A stretch of DNA of 64,000 nt, from NCBI GenBank assembly GCA_009103225.1, contig RHPI01000160.1, positions 17,860 through 81,859 of the forward strand. Reading direction: 5' to 3'. Under the pieces are notes generated by a model. The model was not told where the DNA came from. It saw only the letters and a list, made by a program, of their open reading frames with translations, and did not search any database. Made by a program: the position numbers and the translations under genes. The DNA comes from Chlorokybus atmophyticus. Its lineage: Eukaryota > Streptophyta > Chlorokybophyceae > Chlorokybales > Chlorokybaceae. This document shows, in pieces, positions 16,262 to 27,200 of this stretch (its first letter is position 1; each line of letters opens with the position of its first letter).

Positions 16262-17199
16262 CGTACCATAGCACAACACACTCACGCGTGTTAGGTGGGC
16301 ATTGGATGTGGGGTGTGGGGTGCAAGCTCGTGGTGATACTGTGGCAGTCTGTGTGCTTGCTTAGGGGCTTGGTTACTGACTGACTATCTGTACATATATA
16401 TTCGCAAACGACCTACTCTACTGTGTGTTATTATACCAGAGCTTACTAAGCACTGGGACTACGGCAATCCTCCACCGGGTGACAGGTTCTACATGTTGAT
16501 GATGATGATATTAGTTGCTCATGACGGCTCTACTCTGGCTGAATGGAGCTGGCTGAGCAAGGGGTGCCATCACTTGATACAGCTGTGCGCGAGGCGCGTG
16601 GCGATCGAATGGTTCGAGCAAGTTGCCTTCCGTCCATGACAATACCATGAAGTTGGAGACGGCATCAAGTTAAGAATTGGTTACCTAGTCAAGGGCAAGC
16701 AAGTCTACTTGTAAAAACCACAACACAGCATTACAGTCTCAGCACAGGTAGCAACTGTTGACATGCAAGAGGGCAGCATGTTGGGCGAGACATGACGCAA
16801 GGCACAACCGCTGTGAGTATGCGGTGTGCCCACCCATTGCACACGCAACTCAAGCTCGGCACAATCTAACACGTGCAAGCACGCTGTGGGTGCAGCTTGT
16901 GAAAGTCCAATTGTGGATGGTATTGGCCCTCCTATACGCGTCTTGTTGTAATGAGCGCACGCACATGCAAGCATATCTGTAGGCGTTCTTCCTTCCTCAG
17001 CCCCTTGTTGTTGCGTCACCAGCGCATGCTTGCCTCTCGCTGTGTATGTGTGCATGCATGTGCTGAGTGTTAGCATGCCGAACGCACAGTGATGTCCAAA
17101 TGTTTTCATACGCACGAATGCGTGCATGCATTCGTGCGTGTGAAAGTAGCGACCAAGAGAGTGCTTATGCACGCGGGCGCTGTTTGGTAGATGAACCCA
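15358..17199. other. TG/CA-rich intergenic DNA with one possible exon
   Basis: Mostly GCAC/TGTG-rich text and a (GT)n run. Within 16448-16638 a plus-strand frame reads KHWDYGNPPPGDRFYM and continues to EWFEQVAFRP before a TGA, a more protein-like composition than its surroundings. I do not recognise it. It may be an exon or a remnant. Confidence 0.25.
16224..16261 (+). repeat. (GT)n microsatellite
   Basis: About 38 bases of TG repeat with one GC interruption. Confidence 0.9.
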
Positions 17200-19319
17200 A
17201 AAGTTAGCTTATAACCCCTGCTCTCACCTCTTCCCCCGCCGCCCACGCCCAGTGCGTAGATGCCTAAACACTGCGAAAATGTCCATTAAGGAGCCTAGCC
17301 CTCATGATCATTAACTGCCTGGTTAAGACCAAAGGGACGCAAAAAGTGGCCTTTCAACGGAAAAATTTGATATTTTAGGTTATTGTTAGTATACATTATT
17401 GACGGTGGCAGTTGTGGACGTGATACACGACTTGGTATAAGTTAAGTGTCAATGCCGTATTCAGGTGCGACCGGCAATGAAGTTTGATTATCCAGTTCTT
17501 GGCCGACCGTGCCTACGGCGAGCGGTCAATCTATCCGAAACTTAGACGGGTTGTAGGACTTTAAGAATGTACTTGCTTCAAGTTACTCTGCGAGGTTCAG
17601 AGGTTACAATTGACTGCATCTTTCCTAATAATTACTCTCACTTCAAATAAATAGTTTTTAATCTCAATACATAATTTTGTTATGATGTTATTACCAATGC
17701 CTACCAAACGTGTCCACGAAGCACCGTTTCCAAATAAGACCCTTCTCCCGATTGTCGCGATATGACAGGCAAGAAAAAGGCTGATTCCAAATAAACAATG
17801 CGCACGATTTATAAAATTTAGCAATAAGTGCCTACTTATATTTTACGTATACCGAAATCTCAGTTTGTTAATATGTGTTTATATGGGAACATGTATACTG
17901 TAACGTGTTTGTGCGCGTGGACTCCACTCGGAGTGCAATTTAAAATAATTAATTACGTCATGTACGCATAATGACCTTGTAATCCTTCTCTTGTTTGCTT
18001 ATTTGGCTCTTATTGCGTATATTTAGCATACTATAATTGTCATGCTCGAGAACAACATTGTGTGTTGTACAAGATATGTGCAAGGCTGCATCCAATGAAT
18101 ATCAAATCAAGACTTTTAAGTAAAGCAGATACGGCTATGCACGATCAAATGATGTGGACTATTAGTTAGGGTCTCTGGTCTTAACATCATCCACAATTAA
18201 ACATAATTCCTATATCATTATGTTATGAGAGTGAAGCGCAAGCTTTTACACGTTGTCCATACCCAAGTTTATCAACTTTGCCATTCACAAAGGCTGCTCT
18301 GCTTATAAAATCTATACATTTAATTAGAGCATGTTTTAAAACTGAAAACAATAAATGAAGTTAATGCAGATATAACTGCATTAACTTTATTATAATTATG
18401 TGAATATTATTGTACGCTATAGTGTTTGACACATAAGCGTTGATAAACAATAAGACTTAGCAGTTACGTTTGATTTTAATACGCGCGAAGCGCGCAAGCT
18501 TTGCACATACACCTCGAGCTCACATTTATGGATCATTTCTTACTTTGTTCTTTTCGTGTTTCGATTTTACATTTACATTTGATAGACGCATGGACTTTAT
18601 ACTTAATGGCTCCAAATATATATAAATATACATATACAATACTTAAATCTGAGGCTTTTGTTATATTTATTATTGAAGTAAAATGTACGTGTCTTTACAA
18701 CAACACATTATTAATGAGCATGCTTGCCAAGTGGAGCAGCCAATGCCACAACTTAATGCACTTTGGTTGTATAATGTGCAAAGTTTGCGCGCTTCCTGCA
18801 CACATTATTGGTTCAATTATACATGACAATCTCGATAAATTGTGTTATTTTATCGTAAAAGCATGTTGATTGAAATATGGTATGCATAAGTAAACGACAT
18901 ATGTTACAAGTAAGCCACAGTTACATTTGTCGATAGCTGTATACATTTATTGCATCAACACATTGCTTGCAATATATGATGGTTATTAACAAATAAAACA
19001 ATGTGACATGTGCGAAAGCTTGCGCGCTTCGCGCTTTCGCAAAGCACGCATTCAAGAGAATATGTTTGTTGGCATTTATATGAAAAAAGAGTAAATATTA
19101 AGCAGCTAATGTAAGAGACAGATCTTTCACATGCATGTGCATGTGAAGTGTATGTGGCGCTACTGGAATGCAATTTGTTATGCAACTTGACCGCGACTTG
19201 CTGCTGTAGAAGTGACTGTCATCACTGTTATCACTTGCGTGTGTTAAAACGTGACATCCATTGGCCGTTGAACGCTTGTTGTCAAAGCGGTTCAGTCATC
19301 AGCCGGACACTTTGAACAT
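17200..19319. other. AT-rich block; no gene
   Basis: Sharp change to AT-rich DNA at about 17.3 kb. Open frames (such as 18501-18869) have the hydrophobic, Ile/Leu/His composition expected by chance in AT-rich sequence. It contains the inverted-repeat element at 18483-19034. Confidence 0.5.
18483..19034. mobile_element. 552-bp element with about 26-bp terminal inverted repeats
   Basis: The left end, gcgcgaagcgcgcaagcttt then gcacat, is matched in reverse complement at 19008-19034 with one extra base. Such G+C-rich ends inside very AT-rich DNA are unlikely by chance. It is MITE-like and non-autonomous: the 369-nt frame inside is not a recognised transposase. No clear target duplication is visible. 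Confidence 0.55.
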
Positions 19320-20273
19320 TTAGTCCCCCCCCCCCCTACCCCTCACCCTTCCAATCGGTGACCCAAAGGTTTTGGGCAAAAATGCACTCGAATACTTACG
19401 AGCTTCCTTGCATAATTCTCCTCGGAACTTTGGGGCCTGACTCTATATTTACTGGAAATCTGGCCCGAATCACTACACTAATCGGAAAAAACCCTTTCGT
19501 AGTTGCCGCGGCCTGACGCGGGACGAGGCGGCTTGGGGAGGACTTACGAGTGCGATTTCCCTGTTAGCGATTTTGAAGAAGACCGCGGCCCCTTACAACC
19601 CCGGTCTGCGATACATGTGGCGAACTTCAACCGACGAAACGCGGTCAGACGTTGTGTCACCGCTAAAACTTGAATGCGTTTGCGATCGCGTCACGTCCTA
19701 CTAATCGTAACGTGAGGTCAAAACGTAACACCCGAGATTTGATGTATCTTCGCGACAATGGAACGCTAACGTGAACGTCACGCATTGTGGTGTGACCCGA
19801 AGTCACGTGTTCCGTCGCAATTGGCAGGTTTTCTAAACCGCGCTACGTCGCGGTTAACGTGTGTGTGACCGAGGCTTATAAGTCCCGTGCGTATGCCTTT
19901 TTCAGGCAATCGGGCCGCGGGGGCCTTACAGTGGTCGCTCCAAGTGTGTCGCACTGCGTACCTTAGAGCCTTAGCAAGCTCCGCGCTCTCGTGTTGCTGC
20001 TGCGGCGTGTGGCCTGGTCCGGCCTGAGCTCTTTCGGCGGCGTGCTTGTGGTGGAGTCCGGAGGCTGCGCCATTTCCCATTGTCGGCGTCGTTGTTGCTG
20101 CTGATGTCGACGTTGGCCTCGCCAGGCGCCGGCGTGGTGCAGGCAGCCTTGCTGCTGGAAGCTGATTTGGCCTGCTTGACGAAACAGCGCCATGATCTTC
20201 AAGCGAACATCAGGTAGTTGCATGTGGTAGTAGTACGCGTGTTGGTCTGCCATGGCTGCTATATAACACACAG
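19320..20273. other. Upstream region of the chlorophyllase gene
   Basis: Starts with a poly-C run (about 19325-19336), then GC-balanced DNA. A minus-strand frame (19963-20391) reads MADQHAYYYHMQLPDVRLKI and runs into a Gln-rich tail; it overlaps chlorophyllase exon 1 on the other strand and I do not recognise it. The first exon or presequence of chlorophyllase probably lies here. Confidence 0.35.
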
Positions 20274-20275
20274 TG

Positions 20276-22017
20276 GCGGTGGTCAGGAGAGCGGCTCCCG
20301 ATTCTGCCAGCGACGTGTGGAAGCCTGGCAAATACGCCGTGGTGCGGACCGAACTGAAAGCAGCCTCCGCCTGCACAACGCAGAGACACACACAACCATC
20401 ACCGTCGTCAACGTTGCCTCAGCCTCAGAGGTGCAGTGGGCGCAAAGGAACATGTGCTTGCTGTGGTTGTCCCCAACCCTCCCACCTCCACCGTCCATGC
20501 ATGTGCGAGAGAGTCCATCACAATTGTTCTGATTGCTTAGGTGTTCTGACACAAAACACTCACACACATACCCAGACACGCACCGACGCAGGCGCAGTTA
20601 TGCACACAGACGTATGCAGGCACACGTGCACACACCTATACACAACACGAGCACGCACGCACGCACGCAGAGCGCAGCCGACGCTTGTTCGGTGTTGGCA
20701 TGCGCGTCTGCTTTAGCTGTGTGCAATTCACTGCACTGTTTTCGTCCTGCTCTGTGTACTGGTGGACACGCAAGAACTTGCATGCACAAGTCTTGATAGT
20801 CCCTTACACGTGCAGCAGCAGAGCAGCGGAGAAAAGCGCCGTGCTGCCACGGAAGCCGCTGCTGATTGCGAGTCCAATTAGCTCGCAACCACACGGCGTG
20901 GTGCTGTTTGCGCACGGCTTCATGATGCTCAACTCCTACTACTCCACACTCATCGAACACATCGCCTCACACGGATACATCGTCATCGCCCCACAGGTGG
21001 GTGGAATGGGGTGGTGGACACGCGTCCCCCACTCGTGTATGCGTATGCGTATGCATGTGTTTATGCGTGCATGCTTGCGCGTGCTTGTATGCGTGCGTGT
21101 GTGTGCGTTCCTTTGAGCGTACAAGTAGGGGTGCATTGGTTGATTCAGATGGTTGTGGTTATGTGACAAGAACTATACCCGCAGAGTAATCACACATTGT
21201 CGAGTGCGGATTGTTCAGAGGAGCTGGAGGGGTTGTCGCGTGTGCTCGACTGGCTGCCCGGCAACTTGGCGGCATCTGTCCAGTCATGCACACCTGATTT
21301 GAGGAAGTTGGTGCTTGTGGGCCACAGCCGCGGGGGGAAAGTAGCTTACGCCCTCTCGCTCGGCCTCAAATGCACCTTCCAACTCAAAGTCAGCGACCTG
21401 ATAGGTTGGTGCCAGGTTTGTGCGTGCGTGCGTGCGCGTGTGTGCAAAGAGACAACAGTTTTGAGGACTTGCCTATGCAGCTTTTGATCCTGTGGACGGT
21501 GACAAGAACAGCATCCCCCGCGTGACAAAAGCCAGCTTTGGGTTCCCCTTCCCAACACTGCTCATCGCTTGGTGCGACACATTATTTCTGTGAGCGAAGA
21601 GCATGTGAGCTGCATGCCGAACCAGAATTGTGTTGGCTCATGCGTGCATATGTGCATGTGTACAGCGGCTTGGGAGACAAGTGCGTGGTGCAGTGCGCGC
21701 CGGCGGAGATGAGTCACAATGCCTTCTTCAGTGCATGCGCGAGCCAGGTATACCATTTCATTGGCCAGGATGCGGGCCACATGGACTTCCTCAACGACAA
21801 GATCCTGGATGGCTCGCCTATGCACCGTCTTGCCACGCATGTGTGCCCGCCTTATGGCCGTAAACATAAACGCGCGCCCATGCGTGCGTTCGCTGCGGGC
21901 GTGTCTGTAGCATACTTGCGCTCGCTTTTTGATAGCCGCAGCACTGTCTTTAAGGATATTGTCGCTGAGCCCGAAAGCGTCCCGGATATTATAGTCATTG
22001 TCCAAGTCAAGAATTGA
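20276..22017 (+). CDS. Chlorophyllase (chlorophyll phytol hydrolase)
   Basis: An alpha/beta-hydrolase that cleaves chlorophyll to chlorophyllide plus phytol. Exons: up to 20430 (in-frame from 20276), 20816-20996, 21185-21404, 21481-21571, 21666-22017; total 999 nt with matching phases. Order of motifs: DVWKPGKYAVVRTEL (N-terminal strand), PRKPLLIASP, GVVLFAHGFMMLNSYYSTLI then IASHGYIVIAPQ (oxyanion region), VLVGHSRGGKVAYALSL with the nucleophile Ser in the chlorophyllase/lipase GHSRGG box, AFDPVDGD (catalytic Asp), GLGDKCVVQCAP, and DAGHMDFLND (catalytic His). All three triad residues are present. The true start is unresolved: an in-frame TAA at 20264 means exon 1 begins at a splice acceptor (CACAG at 20269-20273) or at a non-ATG position, so a 5' exon is probably missing. 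The tail after GHMD continues with a Pro/Lys/Arg-rich stretch. Confidence 0.9.
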
Positions 22018-23331
22018 TTACCCACACAACTCCATAGTTGTGGTTTGGTACATGTATATAGTGTTTACAACCTGGTGTATTAGAGAGTCGTCTAGCGCAT
22101 AGCTGCAACTGATAGGAGCACGTGTACGTTTCAACCCAACAAAAGAGTTATTAGGTGTCGACGAACAGTTTAGCCACAGTGAGTGCAGTATGTGCTTGCG
22201 GACGTATTGCTTGGTATGGGGCGCACCAGGTTTATGTTATCATTAAGTTTGCAACAAGTCCCATGCTGAACAGCATTACGCAAACCTCACACATGAAAGA
22301 ACAACTTTTATTCAATATCTTGCATTATCAAAAGAAGAAAAGGCCTAGCTGACGTGGATACGAGTATTGTAATAAATGCTTACTACAACTATCCCTAGCT
22401 ACTGATTAATGCGAATTGCTACGCGATTTTAGCCAAAAGTGTGTGCTTGTGAGCTGCACCACAGCAAGCTTTCCCGTTATGGCATCGACGCTCTTGGTTT
22501 GTGCCTTTCGCGGCCGCCCTTTGTTGCGCAAACTTCCATCAACATTTGGCGCACATGAAAACACGTTAAACTGTATGGTCAGTGTACCGCGCGCCAAGGT
22601 GCGACTGTTGCACACCATTCATGGCCAAGGGCTTGGGGAAAGCAACATTGAATATGGTTTATGTGGCATGCACAAACCATGGTGGGCGCCACTACCGTGA
22701 CGCCAAAGGGCTGCTATCATAGCATGTTCCCTTCAGACAATACTGGCATTGAAATTGGGAAGGTTGCGCCAAATCTGGTGCGTACAGTTGGTTGCCAGTT
22801 ATAGCGTGAAAATGCCAAAACCACCATTAACAATCGAGTAAGCATGAGCCATGATTGGTTATTGCGGTTTGACGTCTGGTTGTTACCCTGGTTCGCAGCT
22901 TCCACCATCCGCAATTGCCTCCGTGTCATGTATAGTGCGAACATGGGAACGTCCGCACCACACATGCATATATACGATTTTTCGCAGTGTTATTGGTTTG
23001 TTATAAGCGGCATGTGTAGGTAATAATATATTGCGTTTATATAATTCCTATTGTGTACGTGTATATATATATACACCGAACAAACGGAAGCTAAGACCGA
23101 ACAACTTACAACAAGCGCTGGTGGTAGTATTATAAATGTATAAATGTATTGTAATAAAATCACATGACAAATGCAACCGACGATAGTAGAGACACAAGAA
23201 ATCGTGCGTATTGTTACACGTACACACACATACTATGTAATTAGTACATATATATACACACATGTATATATATATACATATGTACATATATGTACACATA
23301 TACATACATATATACACATACTTAACAAAAA
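22018..23331. other. AT-rich intergenic DNA; unassigned frames
   Basis: A plus-strand frame at 22416-22700 (94 aa, from MLRDFSQKCVLVSCTTASFP) and a second, with stops, around 22800-22970 are not recognised and may be transposon remains. The stretch ends in TATA/CATA repeats. Confidence 0.3.
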
Positions 23332-23528
23332 GTATGTTAACCTGTGGGTCGCCGTAAGATACGAAGATTTCGCGACACTACACGGTATATACATATATAT
23401 ATATGGTATATATAGGGTATAAATATGGTATATATATGGTATAAATATAAATAAATATATATATATATGTATATACCGTGTAGTGTCGCGCAATCTTCGT
23501 ATCTTACGGCGACCCAAAGTTAATATAC
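23332..23528. mobile_element. Palindromic MITE, about 197 bp
   Basis: About 59-bp inverted ends: 23332 onward, through gtcgccgtaagatacgaaga and on to cgcgacactacacggtata, is matched in reverse complement by 23470-23528 with few mismatches and one indel. The centre is pure TATA repeat. The single-strand form would fold into one long hairpin, as fold-back MITEs do. A TC microsatellite follows at 23527-23546. Confidence 0.75.
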
Positions 23529-23782
23529 TCTCTCTCTCTCTCTCTTTGTGGATTCACACATACATACCAGCTTGGCGCTACTTTAAGTGCCAAAAATAGA
23601 ACACCACAATAGGAACTTGCGTACGAACATTGACTCTTATAAGGCACGCATTGAGCGCCGCAATGCCACTACACGTGTACGACGTCGACGGCGTCGGCGC
23701 GCGATTCCGGACGCCGTTGATGTCGATGCTTCCAACTGCGACGAGCCGCGTGGCGCTACGTACCAGGTAACTTTCATTTTCA

Positions 23783-23895
23783 GCAGCGGCGCTTTCAGGG
23801 GCAGCCCCTGCCTAGTGCGCATGATGCATTTGCAGGTTTGGCGACGGCGGGAGCCTGCCATTGGCTTGCAGCCTGGTGCGGCCGCGGCCCACTCC
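23783..23895 (+). repeat. Diverged copy of the 333-bp dispersed repeat
   Basis: Shares agcggcgctttcaggg, ttggcgac, and cttgcagcctggtgcggccg with copies 1 and 2 in the same order and orientation, with small insertions. Only the first third of the repeat is recognisable. Confidence 0.7.
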
Positions 23896-23970
23896 CAGTA
23901 CAGCTGGTCGTGCTGTGCTGACTGGACGGCTAGCAGCGGGCGATAGGATGGAAGCGTGGTCTGCACCGCG

Positions 23971-24050
23971 GCCGCGTGGTAGCCCGTGGCTTGGCTTAGT
24001 GTGCCTAGGCGGCCTAGCACACTAAGCCAAGCCGCGGCCTGCCACGCGGC
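23971..24050. repeat. Inverted repeat, 34-bp arms
   Basis: Arms 23971-24004 and 24017-24050 pair with about four mismatches around a 12-base loop (ctaggcggccta); the inner 17 bp (ggcttggcttagtgtgc) pair perfectly. Confidence 0.8.
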
Positions 24051-24237
24051 CTACCACACTTGGTTCAGAGAGTGCAAATCTAGGGCATGGGGCCTGTCGG
24101 TAGTGATAAAGGGGTCGTCTTTGTCCTCCTCGCCCTGGCGCAGCGGGGCAACGGCGGGGCAAGGGTTCTGCTTGGGGGGTTCGGGGGAGAAGTGCTTGCG
24201 TGCCTGCGTGCGTGCGTGAGGCGCAGCAGCCGTGGCC

Positions 24238-27200
24238 ATGACAGGAGGGCAGGCCGACGTCATGGCCACAGCAGTCGGGCTGGTGGTGCAGAGGGCCAGC
24301 TCCGAGTGGGCTGCTGCAAAAGAGCAGGAGCCGTCCAACTTCGTGTAAGTGTGGTGTTGGTGGTTATGGGTCGAGAGTCTTGGTTGAATCCATCCATCCT
24401 ATGCATGGCCTCTTCTTCTGCTTTGCTGATCCCTGACTGTGCTTTGCTTCAATAACCCCAGGTTGGCATCGCCTGAGAAGCTGAAGGAGAGGGAGCGCGA
24501 GCAGCTCGTGGCCGGCGTCCTCCAGGACGCCGACGCCAGCAATGAAGCATTCACCCGCCGGGTCCGCGAGCGCATGGACAGGTTCGCTCACTCAGCATGT
24601 TAAATCAACATGTGCGCTTGTGAAGCATCCAGCCGCAAAGCATCTCCCCCCCCCCCCCAAAAGCGCAGTCGTGATAGGTTGTGCTACTGCTCAGGCGCGA
24701 ACTCACGCACTGCATAGCATGCAACCAGCTGTGTGCTCTATATATCGGGCCAACAATGAGGCTCATGTTTGTGTGTGTTTTGGACAGAGCTGGAATTGAG
24801 ATTCCAAAGGTGGAAGTGCGAGTCAAGGACCTGGAGATTGCGGCGGACGTGTATGTGGGGGACCGTGCGCACCGGACACTGCTGAACGCTGTGAGGAACA
24901 TCGTCGACCAGTACCTCCTCTTCTGGATAGCTGGCAAGAACAAGCGCGAGTTTAGCATCCTCCACAAGATGAGCTCCATTATTAAGCCCGGGCGCTATAC
25001 CCTACTGCTGGGTCCCCCCGGTGCAGGCAAAACCACCCTCTTGAAAGCGCTTGCCGGGAAGCTGGGCAATCAGGTACGTGTCCATGTATATCTGATCGTT
25101 GGCCATGCATGTTGAGCGATATTAGATAGTTGATAGCTGTTGTGTGTGCTGTGTATGAGGCTATGTGTGCATGTGCGCTTGTGTGTATGGACGCATGCGC
25201 ACACGTGCGTGCATTGCACCTGTGTGTCACGGTGCTTGTGTGTGGCGTTTTGCGCCCACGCACACTCGTACGCCTTCGTGTGCGCGCGCGCGTATGTGTG
25301 TATGTCTGTATGGACGTGCGCGCACACGCATGGGTGTGCACATGTGTTCCTGAGTGGTTGTGTGTGCGCCTGTGCACATGCGTGTCTGCGTGCACACGTG
25401 CCCACATGCAATATGTGTCTCGCAGACAAATCATAGTCACACCCTCTGTTGTTGACAATTGTCGTCATAGGAGCTGAGAATCAATGGCGAGATCACTTAC
25501 AACGGTGAGACGCTTGACAAGTTCGTAGTGCCTCGCACGTCCGCCTACATCGAGCAAACCGACTCTCACTTGGGAGAGCTGACTGTGCGCGAAACTCTCG
25601 ACTTTTCTGCTCGCATTCAGGGTGCTGGACAACGTGCAAGTAAGGACTTCGTCATGCTATGATATAGCCGAGCATGTTGCATGTCATTGCAGCAGTGCTT
25701 GCATGCATGTGCATGGGAACCACCTATCAGAAGCCGATGCAATGGTGGTATGTTTTGCAGGTGTGCTAGAGGAGCTGGTAAAGAAGGAAGGAGAGATGGG
25801 CATCTTGCCTGATCCGGAGCTCGATGCCTTCATGCGCGCAGCAGCTGTTGAGGGCGAGCGCCACTCGGTCATGACGGACTACATCATGAAAATCTTTGGC
25901 ATCGACTTCGTTGCTGATACTCCTGTGGGCAACGAGGTGATCCGCGGAATATCTGGTGGGCAAAAGCGTCGCGTCACAACCGGTAGGTGGTCTGCCATTG
26001 CCCATGGCATGATGCAGTTGCACTCGATAGCTTGTGGCTTTCAGCTGCGTTGTATTTGTGTGGTTTTTATTTATTCCTTGATTTGATTCAACTGCTTGCA
26101 CCTGCAGCTGAGATGCTTGTGGGACCCAAAACGACTCTTTTCATGGTGAGCAGCCTCGAGATCTTCAGCTTGTCGTTGCAACGCTGTGCATGCACTCAGC
26201 AACGCGAATCCGTGCATTGCCTGTCCCAGGACGAAATCAGCACAGGCCTGGATGCTTCCACAGCCTGGAGCATTGTGAAGGCTGCCCAGAACTTCACACA
26301 CGCGCAGGATGCCACCATTGTGATGGCTCTGCTGCAGCCACCGCCAGAAATCTACGACCTATTTGACGACATATTCCTCTTGTCGGAGGGCCACGTTGTG
26401 TTTCATGGGCCACGCGAACAGGTGTGCGAGCACCTGCCTTGAAGCTCTTCACGTTTTCTTTTGTGCGTGTGTGCCAGAGAGTGCAATACGCTGGTATAGC
26501 CCGCTGCTTTAGGTGGCAACATCTGCGCATCGTCTTGCACAGGTGTTGCCTTTCTTTGAGGAGTTGGGATTCAAGTGCCCCGTTCGCAAGGGCACTGCAG
26601 ACTTCTTGCAGGAGGTGACATCAAGGAAGGACCAACAGCAGTATTGGTGCAAAACCAACAAGCCCTGGCATTACATATCCGTGCCAGAGATGTCGGCTTA
26701 CTTTTATGAGAAACCCATGGGCAAGCAGATACTGCAGGAGCTTGAAGAGCCTATCCCACCTAACAAGTTCCGCCCAGATGTACGTGGTGGTGTGATGTGC
26801 TCAGTCTATCCCTTGCCCACTGTGTTCAATTCAACTGTTGCTCCGAGCCTCCCTCGTCCTTGTTTGTCAGCACACCTGCTTGGCTGTGTTCGCCCTTCAG
26901 TGCAAGTGCATTTAATGATCAACCACAACTTCTTTCCGTTGCAGGCACTTGTCAGAACCCAGTTTGCCCTCAATGGGCTGCAAATGTTCAAGGCATGCTT
27001 GAACAGAGAGCTTATCCTCATGAAGCGCAACAAATTTATCTATCAGTTCCGCACGGTGCAGGTAAGTAGGATGTGCACTGTCTTGGCCGTTCTCGGGTTT
27101 TCATGCAAATTACAGGTTACGCGCACAACGCTTGCAGCATGTTTGTGACAGTTATTCTACGTGATGCAGCTCACTGTGCTGGCTTTGGTGACATCAACAC

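Larger units (their letters stand above)
23529..24237. other. GC-rich intergenic DNA with repeats
   Basis: Holds the diverged repeat copy 3 and a large inverted repeat. No gene other than the following transporter is supported. Confidence 0.5.

Noticed and set aside
18501-18869. 122-codon frame in the AT-rich block as a membrane protein.
   Set aside because: Its hydrophobic composition is what random AT-rich sequence gives, and it starts inside a terminal inverted repeat.
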